From positions 10,881,843 through 10,945,842 of the forward strand of contig JAEMBT020000003.1 in assembly GCA_018873245.2 (NCBI GenBank): 64,000 nucleotides of DNA. Reading direction: 5' to 3'. The notes below the pieces were generated by a model that saw only the letters and a list, made by a program, of their open reading frames with translations, made no database searches and was not told the DNA's origin. This document shows, in pieces, positions 36,220 through 49,100 of the stretch (the first letter of the stretch is position 1; each line of letters begins with the position of its first letter). Source of the DNA: Archegozetes longisetosus (Eukaryota; Arthropoda; Arachnida; Sarcoptiformes; Trhypochthoniidae). The position numbers were made by a program, and so were the translations under genes.

Positions 36220-36640
36220 TCCATCTTTTACGGGAATAGTAATGGGAATAGGATGGGAATGGTGTAGATTTTTAATTAGATGGAAGTCGAATAGGATTTT
36301 TAAAAATATCGAACATTCTTTATTCAAAAGTAACAAAATTAATTTACAGATGTTTTCTTTTAATTGACTTCTGATAAATAATAATTTGTCGACATTTTCA
36401 GGTGAAAGTCGAGGGTGTCTCTCTTCGAGTGTTCTACCACTAGAACTAAATTTCTTTCTGGCTAGAATTGAGTCGCTGTAACGCTCAAAAGTATTTTTGC
36501 AATTTCTGCCAATCTATAATATTTTATAGAATTATTTTTGTACTTAATAGTTTCAAATAATAGTTTAGTAGCTTAATAGTATAAAGATGTGACGGTAGTG
36601 GGAAAAGGAATGAGATGGCAATGGAAACAAAAATTTTGAT
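36220..36640 (-). mobile_element. Non-autonomous hAT element with dimerisation-domain relic
   Basis: The minus strand reads ARKKFSSSGRTLEERHPRLS then PENVDKLLFIRSQLKEN. This is the hAT C-terminal dimerisation pattern (ERVFS..G.....R..L.PE.V..LVFL..N). The ends are GGGAATGGGAATAG-like (36229-36270 and 36595-36630). The rest of the transposase is absent. Exact borders uncertain. Confidence 0.6.
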
Positions 36641-39600
36641 AATTGTCTTCTCTAGTATCGACTAATAAAAAGATCCATTAAATTTTACTTGGTATGATAA
36701 AACTTATTTCTGGAATTTTTGTGTAACATTTTAACTGTTAAGTGGTAGATATTATAATTGATCTTATCTTAACGCCAGATATAAAATAATAAACTATAAC
36801 TAGTTTCTCAGACAATATATTCATTATTTCTATGACAATAACAGATAAACCCCTTCTGTGAGTTTGCGCTATATTTTCTTCATTAGACATCTTATAAGCT
36901 TTTAACATTTTCTTACATGCATCAAGTCTGAAAAATTGTTACAAATATAGTCTCAAAATACCAAAGAAATAAGTATTTTCGCAATATATGGTATTTGGAT
37001 GAAACAAGTGTAATCAGAATTCATGCAAGGCTCTTCTTACGAATACACGTGCAACGAATGAGTAAAATCATAATTAGAGTTTTAGACGTAGAAAACTCGC
37101 CGCTATTCAGATTTTACATAAATTCAAATGTGTTTTGTGAAAATTATATGACTGGAATAGAAAAATCTTACTAAACGACAAATGATTGAATAAATTTAAG
37201 AAGATTCTGCTAAGAAACTTCTGAGTTAATTTTTTTAAAGGCGTAGATATAGTCAATCAAATAATGATATGCGAAAACCTAATTGGTTTCTGATGGTATG
37301 ATCAAACTTGTATCTACGGTTGCAGAAATCGACAAATCCCATATTATATGAACACATCGTAAATAATTCATATAAAGAAAAAGTTTAACAAAACTCCTAA
37401 CATTTCTGATAATGTAGAGTATAAGTATGTAATGTCAGGCCTGATGCATTAGTGTAAGACATCTCATACACTCATTTATAAGAATTTATAAGCCATTAGC
37501 AGAATACTGCATGTAACTTAACTTCATAATAAAAGTAATACATTTTTCATGAAACTTACTGAAGAAATTTAATCTAAATGAAAAGTAAAGAGTCCTCTTA
37601 AAAAAACTTGGATTAAGGCTGACGATAAAGGTGTTTCATTTTGTTATTTAAGGTAGAGAATATTGATAACAAATTTAAGTGATCAACAACGATTAATTTG
37701 GGATATTTAAGGTTAATTCAATATAAAGGTAACTCTGTTAAAAATACAATGATCTTGAAAAAAGTAAGATTTATTTCTTAAGGGAATAGTTCAAAATTTA
37801 TCTGAAGATTCAGTCAGAAATATCGATAGCAGCATGATATTTGAGAGAGAAGCGAATTAATTTTAATCAGACCTTTTATTGATCTAAATTTTATATACTG
37901 ATAACAAGGATGAGATACTTTAAATCAATTGAGAATATGACAATTTTATAAAGTGTCAGCTAAAGCTTAGAAGAAAATTTTCTACTCGAGGAAGTATTTT
38001 ACATAATATAAGACACGAGCTTCGATTTAATAGTAAATTAGGGACCAGTCCGTGTTTTCCTTCAGAGCTTGAAATTTTAAAACATCAACCCAACTATTTT
38101 GATAATTTAGCAATTGGTTTATTAAATTTTTATATGAATTTTATCATTAGTGTTAATAAGCTGAACTTCTCTTGCTAAAAGATAAGGAAATTGAGATATT
38201 TTTGCTTAAGATAAAATAATTTTCTGTATACGTCGTTATTCTAAATAATGCCTCACAAATAAAATTCTGGACCGAGTTGACTATTTAATAAAACTTTCAT
38301 CAAACACTCTATTGAAACTTCGAATTTTTAAAATGAAACTACATTATATTTGAATATTAAGATAAGATTTGATACGATTAGCATATCTTGCTTCTCAATC
38401 ATTAACATATTAATTTTTAATAGTATTAAACACGCTATTGGGTATATTTAAGTTTCTTTTGCATATTTTGGCTCTGAAACTTTGTCTTTATAGCCAAAAT
38501 TTCTCTTCATTTACTTTCTTTTCGGTCACTATTTTACAGGTCTACCACCTGCCACTTTTTACGTCCCTTCGATTCAAATACTTTTGTGGAATAAAATATG
38601 TCGTACCTTTGGGTATATATTCATCAACAAAGTAGTGAACAGCAAACTATTTCGGCCTGTCTATATGTAAATTGTAATGCAAATTATACAATCGTACGAG
38701 ACCATCACAAAGTGATTCTTGTTTGAAAGTCATTATCTAATTAATTAATTAAGTGTTGTGTTAACAGTCATTTCTTTTTAATAATCGTACATGTATAGGT
38801 GACTCCTTAACCTCTTATCTTAATATACTATTTGTGAATTTGATTGAGAGAAATTAAAGTTTTTAATAAGGTCAGACTCAGTCTAGAAATTTATTTGTGA
38901 GGCATTATAACAGAACTTTGTATGAAATAAAAATTTCGATATAACTACAAAAAATATAGATAATGATAAAATTCTGATGAGCAATGAGAACAACGTTAGT
39001 TTACATTTATTTTAGAAACAGAAAATAGGATGTAAAAATTCTAAATAAAAATTCTTATTAAATCGAATTCTTTCTCACTCGAAGTTAATACAGTTGAGCT
39101 TTAATTAATAGCCAGCAGTAAAAGCTAAGAATCTTGGCACCCGATTTTTATCAAATTTTGAGATTTTTATTTAACGTAGTGTTCAGCGGTCAACCTTGGT
39201 CATGAAAATAGTCTAACTCAAGCCCACAGTTCGTACTGACCCTAATGATACCACTCTTAAGCCCGTGGAACCAATGGATCTCGAGTTGTAGAGTTGTATG
39301 CGCACACGGACCGACTGGAAAATAGTGATAGCATAATCTATTCTGCATATTCACAACTAGACAATCAGATATCTCCTGGAAAATATGCTAATTTTTGCGG
39401 TAATCCCTTATAAAATAGAAATCATTGAGTATTTGCTATGTTCTGTTAGGATTTTAGTTATTCATATCTTCTGTGATTACATAAAACTTAAATTTGTTTA
39501 CATAATTTCCTATCAATATGACTGCGATGTAGAAGTAACCATAACATAAGCCAAATTAATTATTTTATAATAAGATTTTTACGAAATAATTGTTCAGACA

Positions 39601-40513
39601 TTTTAAAATAATAAAAAGGTTTTATTATTTGATTCGCATTAATGAAATATGAATCTTGTACTGTCTTGGCCGATCAGTTTGGATGATGCACCCAAAATGA
39701 TACTTTCTTACAAACATTTTTCGCATCACTAATTAGTATTGTTAATAGAAAACATAATATTATTTCTATTAATAGTGCTAATAAAAATATTTGTAATCAT
39801 TTAAATCATCATTTTAATACTACAAAGTACTGAATAAGAGAAAATGATACAGCTATATTCAGCGACTTTTCAATGTATGTATTACTATTTCCAGTTCAAG
39901 AGTTTATTAAAGAGCACAAAGTTTAAAAATAATAATTTTTCGTTTAATCTAAGTGGAATTATGTTAATTATCTATGATTTCTTTTCTAAGAAATGGTAGT
40001 GAACATTTTTCGTAATTTGAAATAGAACACCATTCATCTGATTTATGATTTTATTTACTAATTTGGTTACTTATGACTTGTTTCTTTCTTAGAGTACTCA
40101 CATTTGAGATGTCAATACAGTTATGTCTTCAATCTTAATCATAGAAGTAAAAACAATACAATATGATTGGGTATTTAATGCAAAACAAAATATTTGCGAT
40201 GCATGTCAAAGCAAGAAATCAAAGTAGACTTAAAAACAGAAATATTAAATAGCAATGCAACAGTTGGAAATAATTTTTCGGATGGCGCTACTTAAGCGCT
40301 GCCCTTGTGAATATCAATGCACACATTGGATAATTTACTGAACTTAGCTACATCATATTCGAAGAATTCATATCAAAATGAGTGTATTTTCTGTTTTTTA
40401 AATAAATAGTTTCTGTTTAAGATTTCAATTTAAACTAGACTCTTATCTGACGACAAAATTAATGAAAAATTCAATTAAGAAAAGTATAATTTGTAATCTC
40501 GAAGAAAGGTTAC
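36641..40513. other. Long gene-poor stretch
   Basis: Almost 3.9 kb without a supportable gene. The 65-codon ORF at 38438 has no domain. 39170-39340 is GC-richer (for example GACCGACTGG, CTCGAGTTGTAGAG) and might be a repeat fragment, but I cannot classify it. Confidence 0.4.
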
Positions 40514-41211
40514 ACTTCGAAATTTCGAAAAATTAAGTTTCGAAAAATAAAGTTTCGAAATACAAAGTTTCGAAAACCCTGTTTTGAAGCCCTAATAATA
40601 CGATAAACCCCATTTTGTTTTTATATGGATATTACTTTTAGATCTCTATTAAGAAACTAATGGATTGGTAGTAAAAAATAGTAACATTGATGTAATTGTG
40701 TTCATTAAAATGATTGACATATTTGTTATCAATTAAACTGAACCTGGCTTTACATCCTTTAGTTTTGTACTCATAATGATCTCTATTTTGTAGGTTTTAA
40801 TTCTATAAACATCGAATTATTGTGAACTGCAGATATAGAACTGCAATCATTATTAATTAAATAAACTCAATTATTCATAATTTATTCTAGAAAACATTAA
40901 AAAATAGAAAATGCTTTGCGGAAGGATGTCTATTAATGAATGGGAGACTTAAAGCTTTTATTATCTTTAAAACTCTGTCTGCTAATCCCTTAATCTATTG
41001 GAGTTTCTCTGCAATTTGATAATAGTGAAAACAGGTTTATTCCACAAATAAGGCTTATTTATTAATTTAATGTTCAATTTTAATCTATTTGATATTTGAA
41101 AATATTTAGTTTCAAATTTAGCTTATTTTAGTTTAGAAAATCGGATTCTTTTTTCTGGTATAAAGTTTAGAAACAGGGTTTTCGAAACTTTATATTTCGA
41201 AACTTCGAAGT
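40514..41211 (-). repeat. Array-ended repeat, family F1 copy 3 (inverted, longest arrays)
   Basis: Reverse orientation relative to copies 1 and 2. The left array (40514-40575) has about four tandem 15-bp units (AAGTTTCGAAAAATA, AAGTTTCGAAATACA, AAGTTTCGAAAACCC). The right array (41172-41210) reads GGGTTTTCGAAACTT, TATATTTCGAAACTT. The body is clearly the complement of copy 1 (AACCCCATTTTG, CTAATCCCTTAATCT). Confidence 0.75.
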
Positions 41212-41664
41212 GATCCCTTGAAGAAATACTCTAAAAATATTTTTACTCATTTTGAGAAGTTTCGGCATTAAATAATCGAAACAGATTAAGAACGAGTTTG
41301 TGAGATTTAGATTTAAAGACCTTTTGTCCAGCTGATTCAAAATTGACTCTACTTTTTAATGAATCGCAACATATTATCGCTTCAAAATTGATGTAAGCAT
41401 TGATTCCTTGAAGCATTAATAGTTACCTGTAAATTTTCGTCAAAAAGAATTTTATTCGCAAACAAAACTTCACATATGCATTTTATCTGAAAAATAGAAA
41501 TAATCGTCTGGAAGTAATTTTAAACAAGATTCGTTTAGAATAATTTTTCATCATTTTATGGATTTTATTCTGCATTCAATTTTAATATCATTTTAATAAT
41601 ATCCATTAGAAGTTAAAAGAAGATAAAATTTCTTCTAAGAACTAACATACGTATACTATATATA

Positions 41665-42062
41665 CTGTGCTTTCAAAAAGTAAAGCCAAAGTAAAAGATA
41701 TATACTTTGACGCATAGCACATAAAATTTTTATAAACAGCGTTTGTAAGATATTACTAGGAATTAGTCACTTTTATCAGTTCTTCAAAGCAAACTTTAAC
41801 TAATCAGGTATAGTAATCAATTTAGGGTCAATCACATTTCACTTGAATTTTATGTTTAATAAAATCATGTTTTTTGAACTATTGTGAACTTTTTGTGATC
41901 GACCAAAAAATATCTATTTGTTCAATTTATTAATAATCGAGTTCTAACTCTTATATTAAACTTTAATATTGGGTCAAATTTTAAGGCCTGTTAAGTGAAG
42001 AATCATGCTTTACTGGAAAGTATATGTTTTAAAAATCTTGGCTTTACTTTTTGAAAGCATAG
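41665..42062. mobile_element. Tc1/mariner-type MITE
   Basis: 398 bp, TA-flanked, with 28-bp inverted ends starting CTGTGCTTTCAAAAAGTAAA on the left and CTATGCTTTCAAAAAGTAAA on the inverted right. No transposase. Confidence 0.78.
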
Positions 42063-43134
42063 TACATTTGGACTTGACCTTAGTAGCAAGTCAATAAAAA
42101 CTGTTCGAGTACTGCAGACAAGATTCGTACATCTCCTAAAATTCTTGAACCAACACCCGTTTGCAACAGCCAATCTTTACACCCGTAGCTGCAAAAAACC
42201 ATTGCGGATATCTGTAAAACATCCACAAATAATCGCACTTCGATATATTTATTAAACTTGAACTCAGGTATTACGAAATTCTTTCAAATTAATTAATATT
42301 CAAGACAATACCTTAATTAATATTTATAATAATATTGAAATTGGATCTAATAAATAGCAATTTATAGACTTTATATGGATTTATACGCGATAGAGATATT
42401 TATACAGTCTTGCACGTTATTTTCTCCGATTTCGTTGTTATGATTTATTCACTGATAGCACAATTGAATCTAAAACTGAAATTTCATTGAATCTTATTTT
42501 TTATTTCAATGTGGGTATTCCACTGAAAAAATTACACCTACATCTGCAAATTCATGCATATAACCACAAACACCCGCGGATGCTAATGTGTGATGCACAT
42601 GCCTAATGCAGACATGGAATTCATTTTCACAATTCCCAGCAGTTTCTCAATTCTTTACACAACAGGAAAGTACAACAAATAATTTGTACTTTCCTTCCAG
42701 TTACTTTAATAATATGAAAAAATACTATCTACTTTAGCATGGATTTGACAAACATGATAACTTATGTTCTCAAGTCTTCAAAACTTCAACAAATTCAACA
42801 GCTACTACCAACATTTATTAACTAAGATAGCTTTTGTATGTGATCTAAAGCGCAAGTCTATAGATTCGGTCATAAGAGAGCCTCAGGTATAGAGGTTGTA
42901 ACTCAACAGTTTCTCATACCTTACTATCAGGAAATGTATTATTTGTACTTCTTTTTCAGTTAGAGTTTTCAGTGAAGAAAAATCATTATTGTCTTTAATA
43001 AAAATCTGCCATACTTATCAATTAGAGTTTAAACCTTCTTAATCTAAACAATAAATGAGTTTATTTTCTCATTTACTTCTAAGTTGATATAACTTTGATC
43101 TCCAGTTTTGTTTGAAATATCTTTTAAGAGAATA
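42063..43134. other. Upstream region of GPCR B
   Basis: AT-rich. It should contain the promoter and 5' UTR of receptor B; TGATCTCCAG just before 43106 may be a 3' splice site of an untranslated exon. No repeat recognised. Confidence 0.35.
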
Positions 43135-46100
43135 ATGAATGAAACGAATTTTTTTGGTTTCGACAAGTTGTTAAATAATCTAACTTTTGAAGAGTTAATG
43201 GATTTGATTAACATGAAAGCTGACGAATCCTTGAAAACTGAAAAAATGATTCGAAATATATTAGTTATGGTTTTTTATTCCTTAATAGTTTTGATCTCTT
43301 TTTTCGGAAATCTGTTAGTCCTTTTTGTGTGTCTACAGAACTTGACCAAAACTAATGCTCTGATACTTTCGCTGTCATTGTCGGATTTATTGATGACAGT
43401 ATTCAATATCCCCTTCAATATCGTGAGATTTTTAAAGCAAGACTGGCCTTTTGGACAGTTATTGTGTTTTTTTAGTGCCATTCGTTCAGGTGATGGTCGT
43501 CTATGTGTCGAGTTTCACAATGGCTGCGATTGCTTTTCATAGATTGAGAATATTGAGAACCTTATCAACCAATTCGACGACATTTCGCTCAATCATAATA
43601 ACAATTATAATGACGTGGTGTTTATCAGCACTAATTTCATTGCCGACCGTAATATTCAATGAGGTCTCGACTGTCAATACTTATAAATCAATGATCAGAT
43701 GTCGAGTAAATTATCCCGAAACCAATTTCAACATTCCGTTGTTTATTAGTCTTGAAATCTTCTTAACACAATATTTGATTCCACTCTCGGGATCTATTTA
43801 TATGTAAGATCGTTAAGAGAATTAGGTTTAAGATACTCTTATGTACATTTTTGTATGTTGCTAGTTTTAACATTATTTTGGATATACTCGTGAGTGTAAC
43901 AAAAGTGTATATATTATTCTTCAACTTTCAAAATTACTGTTCAATTAAAATTACGAATTTACAGGTATATCAGAATTGGAAAAGTCATATCAAGACAGGG
44001 AAAGATTATCAATCAGAGGGGTATGTAGAGTCTGAATATATTTAAAATTTCTTTAATCTAATAATGTCTGAATTCGTTTGGATTTCCTGCAAGAATTTTC
44101 ATTAAATAATGAGGCATTATAAATACATTCGATTTTCTATAATTATTTCGTGAAAAGCACACTAAAGAATAGATTTGAACACTTATACATATATTACTTA
44201 ACTCAATAGAACTTTTATTATGTCCATGCAATTTAAGCGATTTCGATGGTAGGCATAACATTGCTATTAATTGTTTACTATTCATTAGTATTTTATCCAC
44301 TCAAGGTTTCTACGTGAATCATATAGCTCTGAAAAAATTTACATAATTTATTCAGATTTGTTAGAATGAATAAAAATTCATTTCTCTCAATACATATTTA
44401 ATGTGTAATAAGGTTTTCTAATCGAAACTTTGAAGCAAGAAAAAGAGCGCATCAGTTTATTGCAATCGTGAAAATTTAGATATCTGCAAAATAATATTAA
44501 GCAATATCAAAAATAAATGAGAATAACTGATATCTCATTTTTTAAAGTATAGTCTCTCATAAGAAAAAATTAAATCGATGTATGAATAATCTGTGATTCT
44601 TGCAAAATATTATACTTATATTTCTATTCTCCATTAATTTCTTTGCTCAAAAGGTCTTAGAAAAGTTCTGAAAATTTTTCACATATTACTTAAGAATTGT
44701 ATAAATCTGACCATAGTTTTTGGATCTACATCATTATCAAAAAATATTATCATATTTTTGTGATAAAAATTTGAATTTTATATACTACTAGCTATAAAGC
44801 CCGTTCAGAAGAACGGGAACCATCTAGTTCGGGCCTGGCCCTTCCTACCGACAGCCAGTTCACCGATAGTCTTGAAAAATTTCTTTTCAGAAATTTTCAC
44901 CAATTTTCTCAGTTTTCAATACTACTTCACTTAAGAATTTCTATAGCTTTTTTCATATTTCAGCAATATCTTACAAAATTTTAAAAATCCTGCTGTGAAT
45001 ACAAACTTAAAAATTAAGAACACTATAAATATTTATTTAAACCTGTATATAACCCAATCCAACCTAACTTAGTCTAATTTAACCTAACCTAACCGAGAAA
45101 ATCAGGCCCAACATAACCTAATCCGATCTAAAAAACTATTGAAACCTATAAGGAATTCTTGAGAATAGTAAAAAACTGATGAATTTTATGAAAATAATTC
45201 TTGTCAGTAAACAGAATGCGACCCATCTATTCCATGTCTTTACTGCTGATATATTTACTTCCGATGCCTTTACCTCTAACGACTTCAAACTTTATATTGA
45301 AAGATTATAGTGTAAACTTTTAAGTAATCTCAGACTGAATAGAATAGAATCAAAACAAAAGTAATAGAAATGAACTGAATTTCACTCGATTAAAGCTAAT
45401 TCAGAATAAATTGTGAGTGTTATTCTGAATTAAATTATATTTAGCTTTATTATGCCGGATCGAACCGAATTAACTTGAATTATAAAGAGTTCAGCTCAAT
45501 TTTATATTTTCGCATTAGTACGGTATAATTCCACAGAATTCAGCTAGAAATAATTTAATTCAGAACAACTCTGCACAACTTATTAATATTAGTTTTTATT
45601 GGATGATATCCAGTTTAATCCTGTACATCTCTGAAATTCACTTAAATTCCAATAAATTGAGTTCATTTATACTACTTTCGTTTCTATCCTATTTAATTCA
45701 GCTTAAGATTGCTTGAAAGTTTATATTAAAATATTGGAAGTAAATACATTGGAAGTACCGGGTATTTGACAAATAACTAAAGGATATCATTTGATTATTT
45801 TGATTATAACTTTTTTATTTGAGGTAAAATTTTGAAACTAAACGCTTTTTAACTTCATAAATAATGAGGATCTTATCTTATTGCTTCAATTTTTATTTAC
45901 TTTTCGCACTCAATCACGACTTTCAATACTGAAGAGGGAATTTTTATCGTGAGTGTTATTTAAATTAAAAAAGTTCAATAACAGTTCAGAGAAAGAGCTG
46001 CCAACTAACCACACAATTTGAACACATTTTATCACAAATTCTTATTATTTTTTCACATATTGTAAATATTTCATTGGAAAATCTGAATAAATTTGAAAAT

Positions 46101-49100
46101 ATTAAAGTTTGAAATCATGCAGTTATTTGTCGAACACCCTGTAAATGTGTTGAATTTAAAGACGTGCTACTCAAATATCTGTATGGCTATGATTTCGATT
46201 CCAGGCAGCGCATATTTAGTTTTTTCTAAAAATAAAACTCTTTTCTTTTTACTTTTTTGAAAAATAAATAGCCAGTGCTGTACCTCCAGGTTATACTCAT
46301 CACAAATATGTAATCAGTTCAAGTCTAAAGTGCCCACAGTTCGAATGCATAAAAGAACAGACAGACATCGTTTGCTCCTTATTATATAGATTAGAGTGAT
46401 AGTTAAGATAAATAAATATAGATTTAGTTTGAAAATTATGCGCACTGCATCTATTCTCATTTAATTACAGAGATTATTGTATTGAGATGTTAAATACGGG
46501 AATCATTTTCATTCTCGAGTTTATAAATTCTTTCTTGTGTAAATAATAAAGTTTTGCATCTAAATTAAAAGTAAATGTCACAGATTCGAAAATATTGAAT
46601 CCTAAATTAAAGGCTCAAAAGCGTCTTCAGGTTTTTCAATACTCAAAGTTAAGGTATACAGCATTTTCTATTTAAAATATCGATAGAAAAGTGTAATCAA
46701 GAAATCCTCTAAACTGATTTATTACTAATTAATTGATATTTTGATAAAATATCAAAAACGAGGTTCAGAAATTACCTAAATCTCGCTATGTATCCTAACG
46801 CCACTTAATATGAGCAAAGTTAAGGTCACCGATAGAATCATCTGTCCCTAGGATGACCAAGTCTTGTCCAGTCTAGATATGGACAGAAGAAATCAAGGTC
46901 CCCCTTTGAGATTTTTCTTAAAATTGTTTTAGTTTATTTACAGTACTCAATGATTAAAAAATGTTACACAATATCATCCATGAAAAATAATTGTTTCTTC
47001 TGTGAGTTTACAACACTGAATAGTTAGTTACCTCTCCCATAATTGTGCAGTTCCAGATCCATTAATAATGAGGATTTCAAAAGATTAAAATGCTTTTACT
47101 CAGAACGAATATACACTAAATTGCTAATAAAATAAAGCGTATGTAGCAAAAGTGGCTACTTATTCAGCTCAAGTCCAAACGCTTGGTCACCTTAAGCACA
47201 ACCAACATAGAAGATATAACCTTAAGAGATACAGTAGTATGTCGGGTGTTCGCTATTAAACAAAGTACAAAAGTATTTCAGAACTTTTTTCTACATTCAT
47301 TTTGGTAAAAGTTATGACTGATAATACCAATGGCTGAGAATTTAATTTCGAACTTTTCATCATTAAGAATCATCGATGAAGGACGTAAGCAACAAAAGTA
47401 GTGTTTAGTTATAATCACATCACTTGTATTGTTAGTAAGTGTTTAATTTCCAGAAATAATAGTATTTTTTATTTAATCACATTCTTGTAAAATCACTCAT
47501 AAGAGCTAAAGTAAATAAAAGTGAGTATTAAGATTTGTAAAGTTAACTTATGGGTGAATGAAGATATAGGGTTCTAAAAATATGGCTTTACTATCTTATC
47601 TACCTATTAGATTGTTCGGCAATTTTTTTATTTTTTACTACAACAAAAATGTTATAAACGGATTAAAATAATAAAACAGTCTAATCTGAAAAATTGAATC
47701 TCTCGGCCAGTTCGCGGGTGGCTAGACGCGAGTTTTCCCCAATGGCCGCCCTCAAGTGGTCATTGTCCAACTTCGTTAGTCTTTCCGAACGAAGGCCATC
47801 TTCAAGGTCAAAATCACCTGATCGGAATCTGCGAAGCTGATACTGACATTTGGAGGCATCCAATATATCTTCATAGACATGATAAATATTTCTCGTGTCC
47901 TCCGTGGCCTTGCCGCCTTCTTTAAACTCATAAAGTATACAATGCCAAATGTGGACTTGGTCTGTGGACATGGTGGCTACCTAAGACGCTATTAACTGAA
48001 ACTTCTTTTAAATGAAAAAATTTAAAAATAAATAACTGCGCTTGAGTTTAGCGTTTCTATTCGATAAGTAAACACGCCTAAAACCGACATAATTCACGAG
48101 TGTTTTTGATAAATTAAAAAAATAAAAGACTTTCCGAACAACCTAATACAAATAAGGCAGATAACTTTAAAGCGAACACCCGATACTAAATACTATATAC
48201 TATACGATCAATTGCCAGTTTTGATTTTAAGGCATCAATCAAGTCATTTAAGTATAGCACAACTTTGTTGTTTATGATTTAAATCATTTACAGAATATAA
48301 TTTACAAGTATTGAGAGATGTTCATTACCTCCATCTACATAGTAAATTACGAGTCTGGGTCGAAAAATATTACCAGCATGAATAAATATTCGATATTAAA
48401 TGAGATGGTTTAAGGAATTATAGGTATGTAGATATTTTTTCCACCAGCTGCTCTTTACTGAATGATTTCAATTAGAAAACTGACCAACTTTGGAAATTCA
48501 TATCTATGCAGCTTGTGTGTAGTTAATAAAAATACTATTTAGAGGCCACTTCCAACTTTGATTTATTAAAAAAGTTAGCGAATTTCTATTTTCTATTGAT
48601 ACTTTTGCAATTCCAAGTCTTGTAGCTCTACCCAGATTTCTCACATAGGACTGAGGTTGATGCTTTTAGGCTTCTCAGAAGATAAACATTACATCTATAC
48701 ATAAATTATCTGATTTGGTTTGGGTAACGAATTGTGACAAACACCCTTCTTTGAAAACTATCAAATTTGAGTCATCTTCATATCCTCTAAAAATGCGTGC
48801 TTCTCCAAAGAGAATGTAGAATGATCTTCGTTATATTCTTAAAATATGGTGTCATATATACTAATATGACTTATTAGGGAAGAACTATTCAAATCAATTC
48901 TTAGTAGAAATCAGAAAATTATAAGTAATTAAATTTTTCATATAAATTCATATATGAATATGATTAAAATGCTGCTTCTTCCAAGTCGATGGGCAAACTT
49001 TTAGACTATTTTTTATATTAAGTATTTAATTTATAAATACTCTTAATATAAAAATCTATATAGTTTATATTGCAAGGTATAAAAATATAATTATTGTATT

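Noticed and set aside
39170..39340. GC-richer stretch as a tRNA or SINE
   Set aside because: No cloverleaf or clear A/B box pair could be traced.
45053..45125. AACCTAACCTAACC runs as interstitial telomere (TTAGG) sequence
   Set aside because: Only two or three imperfect units here and at 60771; too little to call telomeric.
46185..46210. TTTCGATTCCAGGCAGCGC as a tRNA T-arm or SINE B box
   Set aside because: No matching acceptor stem or A box upstream.
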